The translations under genes were made by a program, and so were the position numbers. 64,000 nucleotides of DNA from an uncultured Eubacterium sp. (GTDB lineage Bacteria; Bacillota; Clostridia; Lachnospirales; Lachnospiraceae). Below the pieces are notes generated by a model. It had not been told where the DNA came from, made no database searches, and was given only the letters and a program-made list of their open reading frames with translations. Shown here one piece after another: positions 18,909 to 27,855 of the stretch. Numbering within the stretch: position 1 is the first letter of the stretch; each line of letters starts with the position of its first letter. Location of the stretch: the NCBI RefSeq assembly GCF_934295145.1, contig NZ_CAKRAS010000009.1, forward strand, positions 1 through 64,000, read 5' to 3'.

Positions 18909-18986
18909 AAGCGCCAGGATTCCTATCTTCTCAGACCTAACGATAGAAATTCTGACGCTTACCTTTCCTACCCGGTGGCAGGAAAG
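18909..18986 (-). terminator. Terminator or attenuator upstream of pnuC
   Basis: On the minus strand a hairpin CTTTCCT/AGGAAAG (18963-18986) is followed by a strong 19-bp stem (18942-18960 with 18909-18927) broken only by G-T pairs, then TTTTTGTTT. It ends the DUF3784-like transcript. Tandem structures before pnuC also allow a leader-RNA role, but I recognise no known riboswitch. Confidence 0.7.
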
Positions 18987-19007
18987 AGCCGTAATGTTTT
19001 TCAATTT

Positions 19008-19328
19008 TTATTCAGACAGGGATTTTCGAAAATATTTGTCTACTCGGTAAAACAGACCAATCGTTACTGCCACCACTAATAACAAGAAGATGATTACAAC
19101 CGTCATAGCATATTCCTGCGACAACGCAACAGCAATCACTCCAGAAATTGCAATTCCAACTGCCAGGAATAAAACTGGTTTTCCAAGACGTTTTGCGTAT
19201 CCCGCTTTATCCTTTATTTTGTCAAATACTTTCCCATGAACAAAAGTATAATTTCCTTTCAGTAAAAAAATACTCAAGCACATCATGATAACAGCGATAA
19301 ACCATGTTATTATACTAAACCCTATCAT
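19008..19328 (-). CDS. DUF3784-like small membrane protein
   Basis: A 106-residue protein with three hydrophobic segments at about 3-25, 48-68 and 73-93 and a basic loop between the first two (VHGKVFDKIKDKAGYAKRLG), the pattern of DUF3784-type proteins. GAGGAATCGT precedes the ATG. It lies 70 bases after the anti-sigma gene on the same strand and ends in a terminator, so it may be the third member of the sigma operon. Function unknown. Confidence 0.7.
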   Translation of the reverse strand: MIGFSIITWFIAVIMMCLSIFLLKGNYTFVHGKVFDKIKDKAGYAKRLGKPVLFLAVGIAISGVIAVALSQEYAMTVVIIFLLLVVAVTIGLFYRVDKYFRKSLSE

Positions 19329-19398
19329 ACGATTCCTCTTTCAATCAACAAAATGGAACTCATTTTTAATCGTATTCTACTCTCTCCATTTACTTCTG

Positions 19399-20091
19399 TC
19401 AATCCTGAACTTCCTTCCAATCATAGACAAATTCCGGTGTTTCTCTGCTATAGTCTTCTTCTGACCATATCTGTTTTCCATCATAAATAATGCTTTTACA
19501 CGGCGTATCCAATTCCACATATGCACTTCCATAAAGTTCATTATCGTAAGTTTCCGCACGGCCGCTCACTTTATCCGCTATGGTAAGTTTATACTCTTTT
19601 GCAGTCTTCATCGTTGCAGAACCATCTTCATTCAGTACAAATGAAGGTCTGTAAATTGCGCTTCTCCTGCTATCCGGCCACTGACAATTTACATATACTT
19701 TTTGAATGCCATCTTCTTTCACACAATATACATCCTTGACTCTCATATTGCTCTCATTTGTTGGAATCACAGGTACACAAAATACTACGAAAAAGAAAAC
19801 AATTGCAGATACTGCAGAAATCACACAGCCGACAGCTATTTTGCTTTCCACAGCTTTCCGGTTCTTTTTCACCATAGCCTGAAACCGTTCCACGCCCTGT
19901 TCTGTCTCATTTTTTTCTAAGGCAACAGGCATTTTCAACTGTTCATATACATGTCTACATGCTGAGCACTGCTCTAAATGCTGACGCACCGCATCTTTTG
20001 TCGAATCCCGAAGAAGTCCGTCCTGATATAATGGCAGCAAATCCTGAACCATATCACAGGAAATTTGATTCATGTTATTTTTCTCTGACAT
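19399..20091 (-). CDS. Anti-sigma factor with zinc-finger domain
   Basis: About 230 residues from the ATG at 20091, which overlaps the sigma-factor stop (TAATG) and has AAGGTGG upstream; the frame extends eight codons further without support. The N-terminus has the anti-sigma zinc-binding pattern H-x3-C-x2-C (HLEQCSACRHVYEQL). One membrane helix follows at about 95-120 (IAVGCVISAVSAIVFFFVVFCVP), then a 110-residue extracytoplasmic domain. It should hold the ECF sigma factor at the membrane until a signal releases it. The sensed stress is unknown. Confidence 0.85.
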   Translation of the reverse strand: MSEKNNMNQISCDMVQDLLPLYQDGLLRDSTKDAVRQHLEQCSACRHVYEQLKMPVALEKNETEQGVERFQAMVKKNRKAVESKIAVGCVISAVSAIVFFFVVFCVPVIPTNESNMRVKDVYCVKEDGIQKVYVNCQWPDSRRSAIYRPSFVLNEDGSATMKTAKEYKLTIADKVSGRAETYDNELYGSAYVELDTPCKSIIYDGKQIWSEEDYSRETPEFVYDWKEVQD

Positions 20092-20597
20092 TAAAAGCCA
20101 CCTTCTTTCTTCCATTGATCTAATATTTTTTGCTTTGCCCGATAATACACAACCCTCGCCCAGCTCTCTGATTTTTCAAATAAATCTGCAATATCCCGAA
20201 ATGGAAGCTCGCCAAACGTCCGCAAAGAAAATACTTCTTTATACGGTTCGTCCATTGTATGAAGAATTTTGTGAATAGATTTCAGCGTTTCCCGATTTAT
20301 GATCATTGACTCAACTGTCTCACCGTTCCACTCCAATTCCCTAAAAAGAACCTCATCCGACACATTGCGTTTCTCTTTTTTGATCTTCTTCAACCAGATA
20401 TTTCTGGCAATGGCACACAACCACGTATAAATACTGGAATTTCCCTTAAATGCCGTCTTTTTATACAACGCCCGGCAAAAAGTCTCCTGTGTAATATCTT
20501 CTGCTTCGGATGAATTATGACAAAGTGATAACACATAATAATATACTGCTTCATACTCTGCGATCAGGATTTCCTGACTGATTTCATGTTCACTCAC
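20091..20597 (-). CDS. ECF-subfamily RNA polymerase sigma factor
   Basis: A 168-residue sigma factor with region 2 (DITQETFCRALYKKTAFKGNSSIYTWLCAIARN) and region 4 (MDEPYKEVFSLRTFGELPFRDIADLFEKSESWARVVYYRAKQKI), lacking regions 1 and 3 as usual for ECF factors. The start is GTG at 20597, seven bases after GGGGGGTG. Translationally coupled to the anti-sigma gene. A TGTAAC/GTCTAA promoter 49-77 bases upstream fits autoregulation. Confidence 0.92.
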   Translation of the reverse strand: MSEHEISQEILIAEYEAVYYYVLSLCHNSSEAEDITQETFCRALYKKTAFKGNSSIYTWLCAIARNIWLKKIKKEKRNVSDEVLFRELEWNGETVESMIINRETLKSIHKILHTMDEPYKEVFSLRTFGELPFRDIADLFEKSESWARVVYYRAKQKILDQWKKEGGF

Positions 20598-20645
20598 CTG
20601 TATTCACCCCCCAAAAAACATCCTCATGATTTTGTTTTCTATAAA

Positions 20646-20674
20646 TTAGACCCCTTGGAATCAAAAACGTTACA
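20646..20674 (-). promoter_or_regulatory. Candidate ECF-type autoregulatory promoter
   Basis: On the minus strand TGTAAC (20669-20674) is 17 bases before GTCTAA (20646-20651), the general AAC-plus-GTC pattern of ECF promoters. A separate sigma-A-like -10 TATTATAC lies farther upstream at about 20705. Confidence 0.55.
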
Positions 20675-20773
20675 TTATTTTTTCAAATATTTTTTATTCT
20701 TTGTATAATACCATTCGTGGCAGCACTTGTTCAAAATAACCATCAACATTCGGATAACATTATAACGTAGAAG

Positions 20774-20842
20774 AAAGGTCTCCGACAATTTTTTCTTAGC
20801 GAGCGATTGTTAGCCGCGAAGACAAAATTGTCGGAGACCTTT
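20774..20842 (+). repeat. Core-stem element copy 3
   Basis: The outer stem AAAGGTCTCCGACAATTTT is perfectly paired with its complement ending at 20842 and is followed by a T-run. The inner stem CTTAGCG/CGCGAAG bears the core AGCGATTGTTAGC at 20802-20814. It lies 3' of lacZ, in antisense orientation to it; no plus-strand gene ends here. Confidence 0.78.
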
Positions 20843-20922
20843 TTCATAACTTATCGTTGAGCCACTTTAACGTAAAACTTTTCAAAACCTATCGTTGATT
20901 CACTTTAACTTAAAAAGAAATT

Positions 20923-23900
20923 TTATAACCCTTTAAATACGAAACTGAATGTCATTTTTTCATCGGTTTTGAGTAAATATTCCTCATGAGTACGTGCGCC
21001 CCAGCTGTCATCACCGCCGATTCCCATCTGGCCTTTTGCTGCGCGTACTACCGTGTAATGAACTTCCGGAAGTTCATATGGATGCATTGCATTTTCCATC
21101 TCATGTGGTGTATACGGAAGTGCTGAGAACATCATCGGACCATTTTCCGGATCCATCTCAAATAACATTCCACGGCCTTTGCGGTCTGTTACTTTCGCCC
21201 AACGGACTTCTTCTTTTGCACCACACTCCTGCGGAACCATGTAATGCGCCATATTGTCAGCTACCATGTTTTTATAAATGCCAAGTTTTGCACCATGTTT
21301 ACGGTCTGCATAAGTCTCAGCCTCACCCAGTCCGTACCATTCTACATGATCATAATCTGCATTGAACTTGAACATGACACCAAACTCCGGCATATCGCCC
21401 AGCTCTTTGACCGGATCATAAGTAAGTGTTGTTTTTACACGTCCATCACCAAATACTTCGTAGGAAATATGGCACTCTGCCATCGGTGTCGTCGGCATTA
21501 CATAAGTATAAGATACCACTGCGGAATGCTCTTTCACCTCAAGCTGCGGCTGATGTCCACCTACATAAATACCATCGCGATAATCTTTGAAATTCAGATA
21601 CATACTTGCAATCTTCCACTGAGCATAACGCATCTGCATCAGATTTCCACAATCGTTATCGATTGGCGCACGCCAGAAGTTTGGTTTCGGGATGGACTCA
21701 ATCATCTCACGTCCTGCATATTTATAGGATACCAGGCCTCCGTTTAATACAGAGAATAATACCTCAAAATGAGCTCCGCGGATACCGATATTGTGTGTGC
21801 TGCGGATAACTTCTATTTCATCAGTGCATGCAACCGGTGCTTTTTCTACCTGATATACATACTGACCAAATGCTACCTCATGTCCTGCTTTCGCCCATAC
21901 TGTATCAGCTTTTAAATGGAAAGATACCGTTACGGTATATTCACCCGGACGCTCCTGTTTTGCAATCGGAAGATCATAGGTCTCCTCACTTAACGGTGCA
22001 ACTGCAGCTGCCAGCGGTTTTGTACAAACAACTTTTCCGTCTTTTGCCAGCGTTACTTTTGCATCAAAAGTATCTGTATTTACAAACAGATTTTTGTTGA
22101 TAACAGTTACTTTATCTTCGCTTACTTTTGCTGTAATGTTCTGGTAATTGAATTTTACTTCCTGCATCTTCGGAGAAGCTTCGCGGTCACCGCCGTATGC
22201 AATACCGTTTCCACTGAAATTATAATCTGTCGGACGCTCGCCAAAATCTCCGCCATATGCCTGGAATTCTTTACCGTATCGGTCTTTTTTGTAAATAGAC
22301 TGATCAATGTAATCCCAGATAAAGCCTCCCTGATATTTCGGCTCTGTATCGGTCAGATCTGTATATTTGTGCATCGCACCGCAGGAATTTCCCATAGCAT
22401 GTGTGTACTCACAGCAGATGAACGGCTTGCTGGCATCTTTTGCCAAAAATTCTTTGATCGCCTCAACAGACGGATACATCTGACTTTCCATATCGCTGGT
22501 GTCGTTGTAACTACGATCATGGCAGACACCTTCATAGTGAACCAGTCTGGTCGGATCTTCTCTATGGAATAACTGTGACATTTCAAAAATATCTTTTCCA
22601 CCGAAAGATTCATTACCGCAGGACCAGATCAGAATCGCCGGGTGGTTTTTATCACGCTGATACATAGAATTTGCACGATCCAGCATCATCTCCAGCCACT
22701 CAGGTTTGTTATGCGGAACGGTATATGTAAAGTCCTTTGTCATCTCTGCCACATCCCAGGAACCGTGAGATTCCAGGTTTGTCTCATCAATCATGTACAG
22801 ACCAAACTCATCGCACAGTTCATAGATTTTGGACATATCCGGATAATGACAGGTGCGGATGGCATTAATATTGTTTAATTTCATCGTTGTCAGATCTTTG
22901 CGCAGTTCCTCCTCGGATACGTGACGACCGCTGACAGAACTGAACTCATGACGGTTTACACCTTTGAATACGATACGCTTTCCGTTCAGTGTCATGATAC
23001 CGTCTTTCATTTCAAAACGACGGAAACCAACTTTCTGCGGAATGATCTCCTGTACATTTCCATTTGCATCTGATACGGTCAGTTCCAGATCGTATAACTG
23101 CGGATCTTCTGCACTCCAGAGTGCCGGAGCATCCACTTTCCATAAAAATACATCCTCTCCGGAGATTGCTTTTGTATCTTCCAGAATGGTCTCACCATCC
23201 TTAGAAAGAACAACTTTCACCTGTCCGCTTCCCCATGTTTTTGTCACCAATTCAAGATCTGCGCTTGTCAGTGACTCCTCCGGAATTGCACGGATACGAA
23301 GGTCATTTACATGAACTTCCGGAACGGTGTAGAGATATACGTCTCTGTAAATACCAGAAAAACGGTAAAAATCCTGATCCTCACACCAGCTGCTGGCAGT
23401 CCATTTAAACACCTGTGCGGCCAGTTTATTTTCGCCCTCTTTTACATACTCAGTCAGTTCAAACTCGGACGGCGTAAAGGAATCCTCGCTGTAGCCCACA
23501 AATTTCCCGTTCAGCCACAGAGCCAGGCCACTCTCAGCCCCCTGGAAAGAAATGAATAAACGTTTGCCTTTCATCTGTTCCGGAACAGTGAAATATTTTA
23601 CATAACTAGCCGTCGGATTAAAATGTGTCGGAATCTCGCCCGGATGGATGTCCTCATGTCCTTCCCACGGATACTGTACATTTGCGTACTGCGGTGCATC
23701 GTAACCTTCCATCTGGATATGAGCCGGCACATAAATGTCCTCCCAGTCTTTGCAGTTATACGCTTCTGCCTCAAATCCCGGAATCGCACTCTCATAATTT
23801 CTCGCATACTGGAATTTCCAGAGCCCGTTCAGGGACTCACGGTAAGAAGTCTCTTTATCCCAGGCTTCCTCCTCAGACGCATAATACACATGATCGGAAT

Positions 23901-23967
23901 GTGCATCCAGACGACCATCGCGGAAATATTCCGGATCTTTTACCATTGCATAATCAAACTGTTTCAT
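20923..23967 (-). CDS. lacZ: Beta-galactosidase, GH2 (LacZ type)
   Basis: A 1014-residue five-domain GH2 enzyme that hydrolyses terminal beta-galactosides such as lactose, the same size class as E. coli LacZ. Glu453 in WSCGNES is the expected acid/base and Glu520 in CCEYTHAMGN the nucleophile. The sugar-binding N-terminal part (EDSFTPSEFELT, YRFSGIYRDVYLY) and the C-terminal beta-galactosidase small-chain domain (PYELPEVHYTVV) are both present. There is no signal peptide, so it acts in the cytoplasm. AGGAGGAGGAACCT precedes the ATG. It is divergent from an AraC-family gene that probably controls it. Confidence 0.96.
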   Translation of the reverse strand: MKQFDYAMVKDPEYFRDGRLDAHSDHVYYASEEEAWDKETSYRESLNGLWKFQYARNYESAIPGFEAEAYNCKDWEDIYVPAHIQMEGYDAPQYANVQYPWEGHEDIHPGEIPTHFNPTASYVKYFTVPEQMKGKRLFISFQGAESGLALWLNGKFVGYSEDSFTPSEFELTEYVKEGENKLAAQVFKWTASSWCEDQDFYRFSGIYRDVYLYTVPEVHVNDLRIRAIPEESLTSADLELVTKTWGSGQVKVVLSKDGETILEDTKAISGEDVFLWKVDAPALWSAEDPQLYDLELTVSDANGNVQEIIPQKVGFRRFEMKDGIMTLNGKRIVFKGVNRHEFSSVSGRHVSEEELRKDLTTMKLNNINAIRTCHYPDMSKIYELCDEFGLYMIDETNLESHGSWDVAEMTKDFTYTVPHNKPEWLEMMLDRANSMYQRDKNHPAILIWSCGNESFGGKDIFEMSQLFHREDPTRLVHYEGVCHDRSYNDTSDMESQMYPSVEAIKEFLAKDASKPFICCEYTHAMGNSCGAMHKYTDLTDTEPKYQGGFIWDYIDQSIYKKDRYGKEFQAYGGDFGERPTDYNFSGNGIAYGGDREASPKMQEVKFNYQNITAKVSEDKVTVINKNLFVNTDTFDAKVTLAKDGKVVCTKPLAAAVAPLSEETYDLPIAKQERPGEYTVTVSFHLKADTVWAKAGHEVAFGQYVYQVEKAPVACTDEIEVIRSTHNIGIRGAHFEVLFSVLNGGLVSYKYAGREMIESIPKPNFWRAPIDNDCGNLMQMRYAQWKIASMYLNFKDYRDGIYVGGHQPQLEVKEHSAVVSYTYVMPTTPMAECHISYEVFGDGRVKTTLTYDPVKELGDMPEFGVMFKFNADYDHVEWYGLGEAETYADRKHGAKLGIYKNMVADNMAHYMVPQECGAKEEVRWAKVTDRKGRGMLFEMDPENGPMMFSALPYTPHEMENAMHPYELPEVHYTVVRAAKGQMGIGGDDSWGARTHEEYLLKTDEKMTFSFVFKGL

Positions 23968-24115
23968 AGGTTCCTCCTCCTGATTAAAGTAAATCAGATT
24001 GCTGTGTTGTCTACTACATTAAGTATCTTCAGTATAGCAGATTTCATGTGTTGGGTGTATAATAAGTTTCGCTAAAAAATATAACATTTTGAAACAAGTT
24101 TTTGGGGAGGTTATT

Positions 24116-24925
24116 ATGCCAATCTATTTTAGGAATACACCCGTGAGTGCACCATTCATGTTTGATTCCATTGGGAATCAATGGATAGAAGAAGAAACCA
24201 GCCGCCCGGAAGGCTATCCGCATTATCATTATCTGCAGACCGAATCCGGATGCGGGCAGATTGAAATACAGGGAAACTATTATGAATTGCGGGAAAATGA
24301 AGGTTTTCTGATCGCACCTTTCATTCCGCACTCTTACAAAAAAAATTCCGACACATGGATCACCGCCTTTGCAACCTTTACAGGTACATTAGAAACAAGC
24401 ATTTCCGCAATGTTGCAAAACAGAGACGTAATCTGGGTTGAAAAAGAGCAGGTACAGCAGATTGCTTCCCAGATTGCCACATGTGTAGATGAGATTGCTG
24501 CACATGGTCAGCAGGACAGCAAATTTCTGTCTGTCAACTGCTACAACCTACTGCTGAACTTCACAGACTGTATGAATGGACTGGCTCATATGCAGGATCC
24601 ACTCTATCAGAGATACATTGTACCCGTTGTGCAGGAAATAGAAACAAATTTTTCTGCAGACCTGACCACACAGGCTCTCAGTGAAAAAGTATTTGTGTCA
24701 CCGCAATATCTTTCCCGTCTGTTCCGGCGTTTTTTCTCCTGCTCTGTGTACGAATATCTGACCATGCACCGCATCAACAAAGCAAAAGAACTTTTGCTGA
24801 CCAACGTTTACCTGAAAGTGCAGGACATCGCCAGTATGATCGGTTTTTCCGATACCAGCCATTTTATTTTCATGTTCAAAAAAGCGACGGGCATGACACC
24901 ACTGGAATTTCGGCGGATGCACTAA
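24116..24925 (+). CDS. AraC-family transcriptional regulator
   Basis: About 269 residues from the ATG at 24116, which has GGGGAGG six bases upstream; the longer frame from 24089 is unlikely. The N-terminal cupin-like sensor domain includes YPHYHYLQTESGCGQIEIQGNYYELRENEGFLIAPFIPHSY. The C-terminal double helix-turn-helix is LTTQALSEKVFVSPQYLSRLFRRFF and VQDIASMIGFSDTSHFIFMFKKATGMTPLEFR. The gene is divergent from lacZ across 150 bases holding TATAAT-like boxes for both genes, so it is likely a galactoside-responsive regulator of lacZ; ligand unproven. Confidence 0.92.
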   Translation: MPIYFRNTPVSAPFMFDSIGNQWIEEETSRPEGYPHYHYLQTESGCGQIEIQGNYYELRENEGFLIAPFIPHSYKKNSDTWITAFATFTGTLETSISAMLQNRDVIWVEKEQVQQIASQIATCVDEIAAHGQQDSKFLSVNCYNLLLNFTDCMNGLAHMQDPLYQRYIVPVVQEIETNFSADLTTQALSEKVFVSPQYLSRLFRRFFSCSVYEYLTMHRINKAKELLLTNVYLKVQDIASMIGFSDTSHFIFMFKKATGMTPLEFRRMH

Positions 24926-25020
24926 GGACCAAACAGAAACTTGAACACATCTTCCTTTCGTGCTAAACTCGGGTGTGCAGTTGGTGTATATACTGCTAAA
25001 AACTAATTGGAGGCATGATC

Positions 25021-25695
25021 ATGGATGATACATATTCGCAGGATCAAAGACATATTTTTCGCGGGGAATTAGCCTTGCTTCTGGTAATTATAATGAACAG
25101 TTTTGGCGTGGTGCTGATGCTCTATTCCGGCTCCGGAATTTCAGCCATTTCCAGCGTACCTTACGCATTTTCTGAAGTATTTCCATTCCTATCCCTTGGA
25201 ACATGGACATATATTTTTCAGGCAATCCTGATTGCATCCCTGATGATTTTACGCAAACGTTTCATTCTGGAATACTTACTGAGTTTTGTCGTAGGATTTG
25301 CATTCAGCATGATGTTGGATTTTTATAAGAGCTGGATCTCCATTCTTCCTTATAACATTCCAATGCGAATCCTTTACTTTATCATCAGTTATCTGCTGCT
25401 CTGCCTCGGAATCGCACTTTCCAACCGCTGTAGACTGCCGATCATTCCGACAGACCTTTTCCCAAGAGAACTGTCTGCCATCAAAAACTTTAAATACGCA
25501 AAAGTAAAAATATCTTTTGATGTTATCTGTCTGACAACAACAGCACTGATCACTTTCATCGGTATCGGACGCATCAAAGGACTTGGTATCGGAACGGTAC
25601 TGGCGGCCTTCACCATGGGAAAAGTCATCGGACTTATTGGCGAAAAACTCGACGGACATTTCCGGTTCGTGACGTTCCGGACAGCTCATCGTTAA
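25021..25695 (+). CDS. YczE/YitT-type membrane protein
   Basis: About 224 residues with five hydrophobic segments (residues about 15-40, 58-78, 84-104, 110-130 and 165-215). The pattern and ending motif IKGLGIGTVLAAFTMGKVIGLIGEKL fit the YczE/YitT-like family of unknown transport function. I chose the ATG at 25021 because GGAGG lies seven bases upstream; the ATG at 25015 is only one base from it. It appears to be monocistronic and ends before a core-stem element. Confidence 0.8.
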   Translation: MDDTYSQDQRHIFRGELALLLVIIMNSFGVVLMLYSGSGISAISSVPYAFSEVFPFLSLGTWTYIFQAILIASLMILRKRFILEYLLSFVVGFAFSMMLDFYKSWISILPYNIPMRILYFIISYLLLCLGIALSNRCRLPIIPTDLFPRELSAIKNFKYAKVKISFDVICLTTTALITFIGIGRIKGLGIGTVLAAFTMGKVIGLIGEKLDGHFRFVTFRTAHR

Positions 25696-25737
25696 TCGTT
25701 CCGGGTAATTGTGTGTTTTAGTATATAGAGTTATAAA

Positions 25738-25804
25738 AAGGGACTCTGGTTATTTGTCTCGTCAGCTAACAATCGCTTGCCGAGAAAAATAACCAGAGCC
25801 CCTT
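25738..25804 (-). repeat. Core-stem element copy 4
   Basis: The outer stem AAGGGACTCTGGTTATTT pairs with its near-perfect complement ending at 25804. On the minus strand the inner stem CTCGGCA/TGACGAG has one G-A mismatch, and the core AGCGATTGTTAGC is at 25765-25777 (reverse complement). T-runs occur on the minus side. It lies between two convergent genes. Confidence 0.78.
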
Positions 25805-25902
25805 CTTCTCTACGTTATGAAATTAAACCTCACTGTTTGTTTACCCTTATGTTGTGCCACACATATTTTCAACTAAGTAAACTAACGGAAAATAATGATA
25901 AC

Positions 25903-26091
25903 TTAAATGGCGAAATCGGAGAATCTTTCTGCGGCAAGCGATTAAGTAAACGACTGAGTTTTGCGAGTTTTGCGCGAGTGGGAAACGACCAGCTTTTATA
26001 GAAGTTGGGAACGAGCGCGATAAAACCGAAGCAAAACGAGGGTAGTGAACGTCTAGCTGTCGCAGAAAGATTCTCCGATTTCGCTTTAAAT
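25903..26091 (+). repeat. Large palindrome: enlarged relative of the core-stem element
   Basis: Two 24-base arms (25910-25933 and 26061-26084) are perfect reverse complements. Their inner ends read CTGCGGCA-AGCGATT and TAGC-TGTCGCAG, the same two half-cores as the small elements, but 110 bases separate them instead of two. That insert can form its own helices: GTTTTGC/GCAAAAC (25958/26031), GTTTTGCGCG with CGCGATAAAAC (25967/26016) and CAGCTT/AAGTTG (25990/26002). The small ORFs crossing it are shadows of the palindrome. It ends 10 bases from the stop codon of the FUSC-like gene. Confidence 0.75.
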
Positions 26092-26101
26092 ATCCCCTCT
26101 C

Positions 26102-27163
26102 TTAAGCCGAAGTTTCCCGGGAATCCACTGAAACCCGATCCAGCACCCGTCCGAAGCCACGTTCGAAAAGCACACCATAAATGGCTCCGAAAAAGTTATT
26201 GAAAATTCGGAAAAATATCGCCCCCGGAAGTCCCAGGATTCCAACCGCGATCGACAACGCTCCAAAAGTATTGAAAATTGCCTGGCATCCATAAGTCGCG
26301 GAAAGTCCCACACCGATTCCTCCAATCACACCTACATAATTATAAATGGACGGTGGCAAGAAATAATACAGCGCCAGGAATACAAAACATCCAACAATAT
26401 TCCCCGGAACTCTGGCTTGGGCACGCTGCTTTGCATCTTCGTGAAACGGCACCAGAATAGACATCGCCGCGATTCCGATCCACATCCGACGCGGAATATG
26501 CAGCAATCCGGCAATCAGCATAGCCGTTGTCACACCAAATACCATCGTGATCTGCCATCTTGTACGCAGAGAATGTATATCGAATTCCCGAAAAATGTCT
26601 TTCAAACTTCGCTTATAAACTTTTTTATGATGATTCCGGTAATATACGATCAATGTCGCCGCTGCACCGATTCCCATAGCGATCAGTCGCTGAATGTACA
26701 GCTCTCCGGACACATCATAACCATACAAAAGCAAATAGCTCAGCAGTAATGTAGAATGATTAAACATGACCACATTGTGACAACCAAGCACCATCAAAAT
26801 CAAAATGCAAACCGTGTTCACAAGAAACTCCTGCGCCAGTCCACCGGCATTTGCCAGACGGGGACCAAAAGTCAGAATTGCAAACATGATTGCCAGCGCA
26901 CCCATGGCATGCGGTGTCCGGATGCCGAAATCTGCGAAACGGAATGCCATCACACAAAGCAGCACCACAACGCCTACAATACTGTTGTCATTTCCAAATA
27001 TTTTGCTGAATCCAATAACAACTGCCATACAGAATACCATTGTTATAAAAATTTTAAACAAATAAATTGCTATATGCCGCCTTTTTTCTTTTTTATCTGT
27101 ACAACTACGAATCACTGCTTTCGATCCAGCCTGATTCAACTGTAATTCTTGATAAAACGTCAT
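26102..27163 (-). CDS. FUSC-family membrane protein
   Basis: A 353-residue protein with about ten hydrophobic segments in two bundles separated by a charged cytoplasmic stretch (YYRNHHKKVYKRSLKDIFREF), the layout of FUSC/aromatic-acid exporter proteins (PF13515). The substrate is unknown. GAGGTAAAATAAG precedes the ATG. It appears to be transcribed alone and ends next to the large palindrome, whose arms act as its likely transcript end. Confidence 0.78.
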   Translation of the reverse strand: MTFYQELQLNQAGSKAVIRSCTDKKEKRRHIAIYLFKIFITMVFCMAVVIGFSKIFGNDNSIVGVVVLLCVMAFRFADFGIRTPHAMGALAIMFAILTFGPRLANAGGLAQEFLVNTVCILILMVLGCHNVVMFNHSTLLLSYLLLYGYDVSGELYIQRLIAMGIGAAATLIVYYRNHHKKVYKRSLKDIFREFDIHSLRTRWQITMVFGVTTAMLIAGLLHIPRRMWIGIAAMSILVPFHEDAKQRAQARVPGNIVGCFVFLALYYFLPPSIYNYVGVIGGIGVGLSATYGCQAIFNTFGALSIAVGILGLPGAIFFRIFNNFFGAIYGVLFERGFGRVLDRVSVDSRETSA

Positions 27164-27337
27164 CTTATTTTACCTCTTTATTTTATCTGTAAGTTTTTTC
27201 ATTCAAGAATGGTGTCTTATATCTCTTTTATCGACACATCGGGGAGGAATTATAGCACCTTGGTTATTCTATGTCAATTTAGATTCCATTGATTTTATTT
27301 TTTATTTAGAAATTTACGTAATATGCTTTTATAAAAA

Positions 27338-27378
27338 ACAGCTTACCTTCTACACGTTTTATGCAACAGGTAAGCTGT
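27338..27378 (-). terminator. Intrinsic terminator after gtrA-like gene
   Basis: ACAGCTTACCT/AGGTAAGCTGT forms a perfect 11-bp stem followed on the minus strand by TTTTTT. It begins about 9 bases after the stop codon. Confidence 0.9.
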
Positions 27379-27386
27379 ATCATTCA

Positions 27387-27854
27387 CTATTTTTTATTTT
27401 TGAACACAAAAATTTTACTGATAATATAATTTAAAATTACGATCACAACCTGCGCAATCAGCTTTACAATCATGCTGTTTCCATGCAATAAGCTAATAAA
27501 CACAAACAGAATCAGTTCTTCCACTCCCAGGGTTGCCAGACGTCCACCAAAAAATTTGGCAATCTCTTCCAGCACTGCTACGAATCCTGATGTTTCTGAC
27601 TGAAATACCCAGATTTTATTTGTCACATAAGCAAATGTAACTGCAAACACCCAGGAAATCACATTTGCAATCAGTTCATTCATATGCATTCCCACATTAA
27701 ACCATGCAAATGTTCCGATACTGACAATGGTGGTCAGTCCGCCAAACAACAAGTACAGCAAAACCTCTTTGTTTTTTTTGTAAATTTTTTCAAATATCCG
27801 AAGCCCCGGTAAATGCATCAGCCGGTCAAATATATCTTCTTTTTTTTGTTCCAA
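27387..27854 (-). CDS. GtrA-family membrane protein
   Basis: A 155-residue protein with four membrane helices (about 28-50, 57-77, 97-118 and 127-148), typical of GtrA, which helps move lipid-linked sugars across the membrane or modifies surface glycans. The start is TTG at 27854, seven bases after AGGAG located inside the end of the preceding GT2 gene; only one base separates the two genes. It forms a pair with that glycosyltransferase and acts with the galactofuranose genes upstream. Confidence 0.86.
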   Translation of the reverse strand: MEQKKEDIFDRLMHLPGLRIFEKIYKKNKEVLLYLLFGGLTTIVSIGTFAWFNVGMHMNELIANVISWVFAVTFAYVTNKIWVFQSETSGFVAVLEEIAKFFGGRLATLGVEELILFVFISLLHGNSMIVKLIAQVVIVILNYIISKIFVFKNKK

Positions 27855-27855
27855 T

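Noticed and set aside
18909..18986. Known riboswitch before pnuC
   Set aside because: I could not match the strands to NAD-II, TPP, preQ1 or c-di-GMP consensus features; only terminator-like structure is clear.
25777..26202. Small ORFs in and around the large palindrome
   Set aside because: They follow the inverted-repeat structure and lack ribosome-binding sites.
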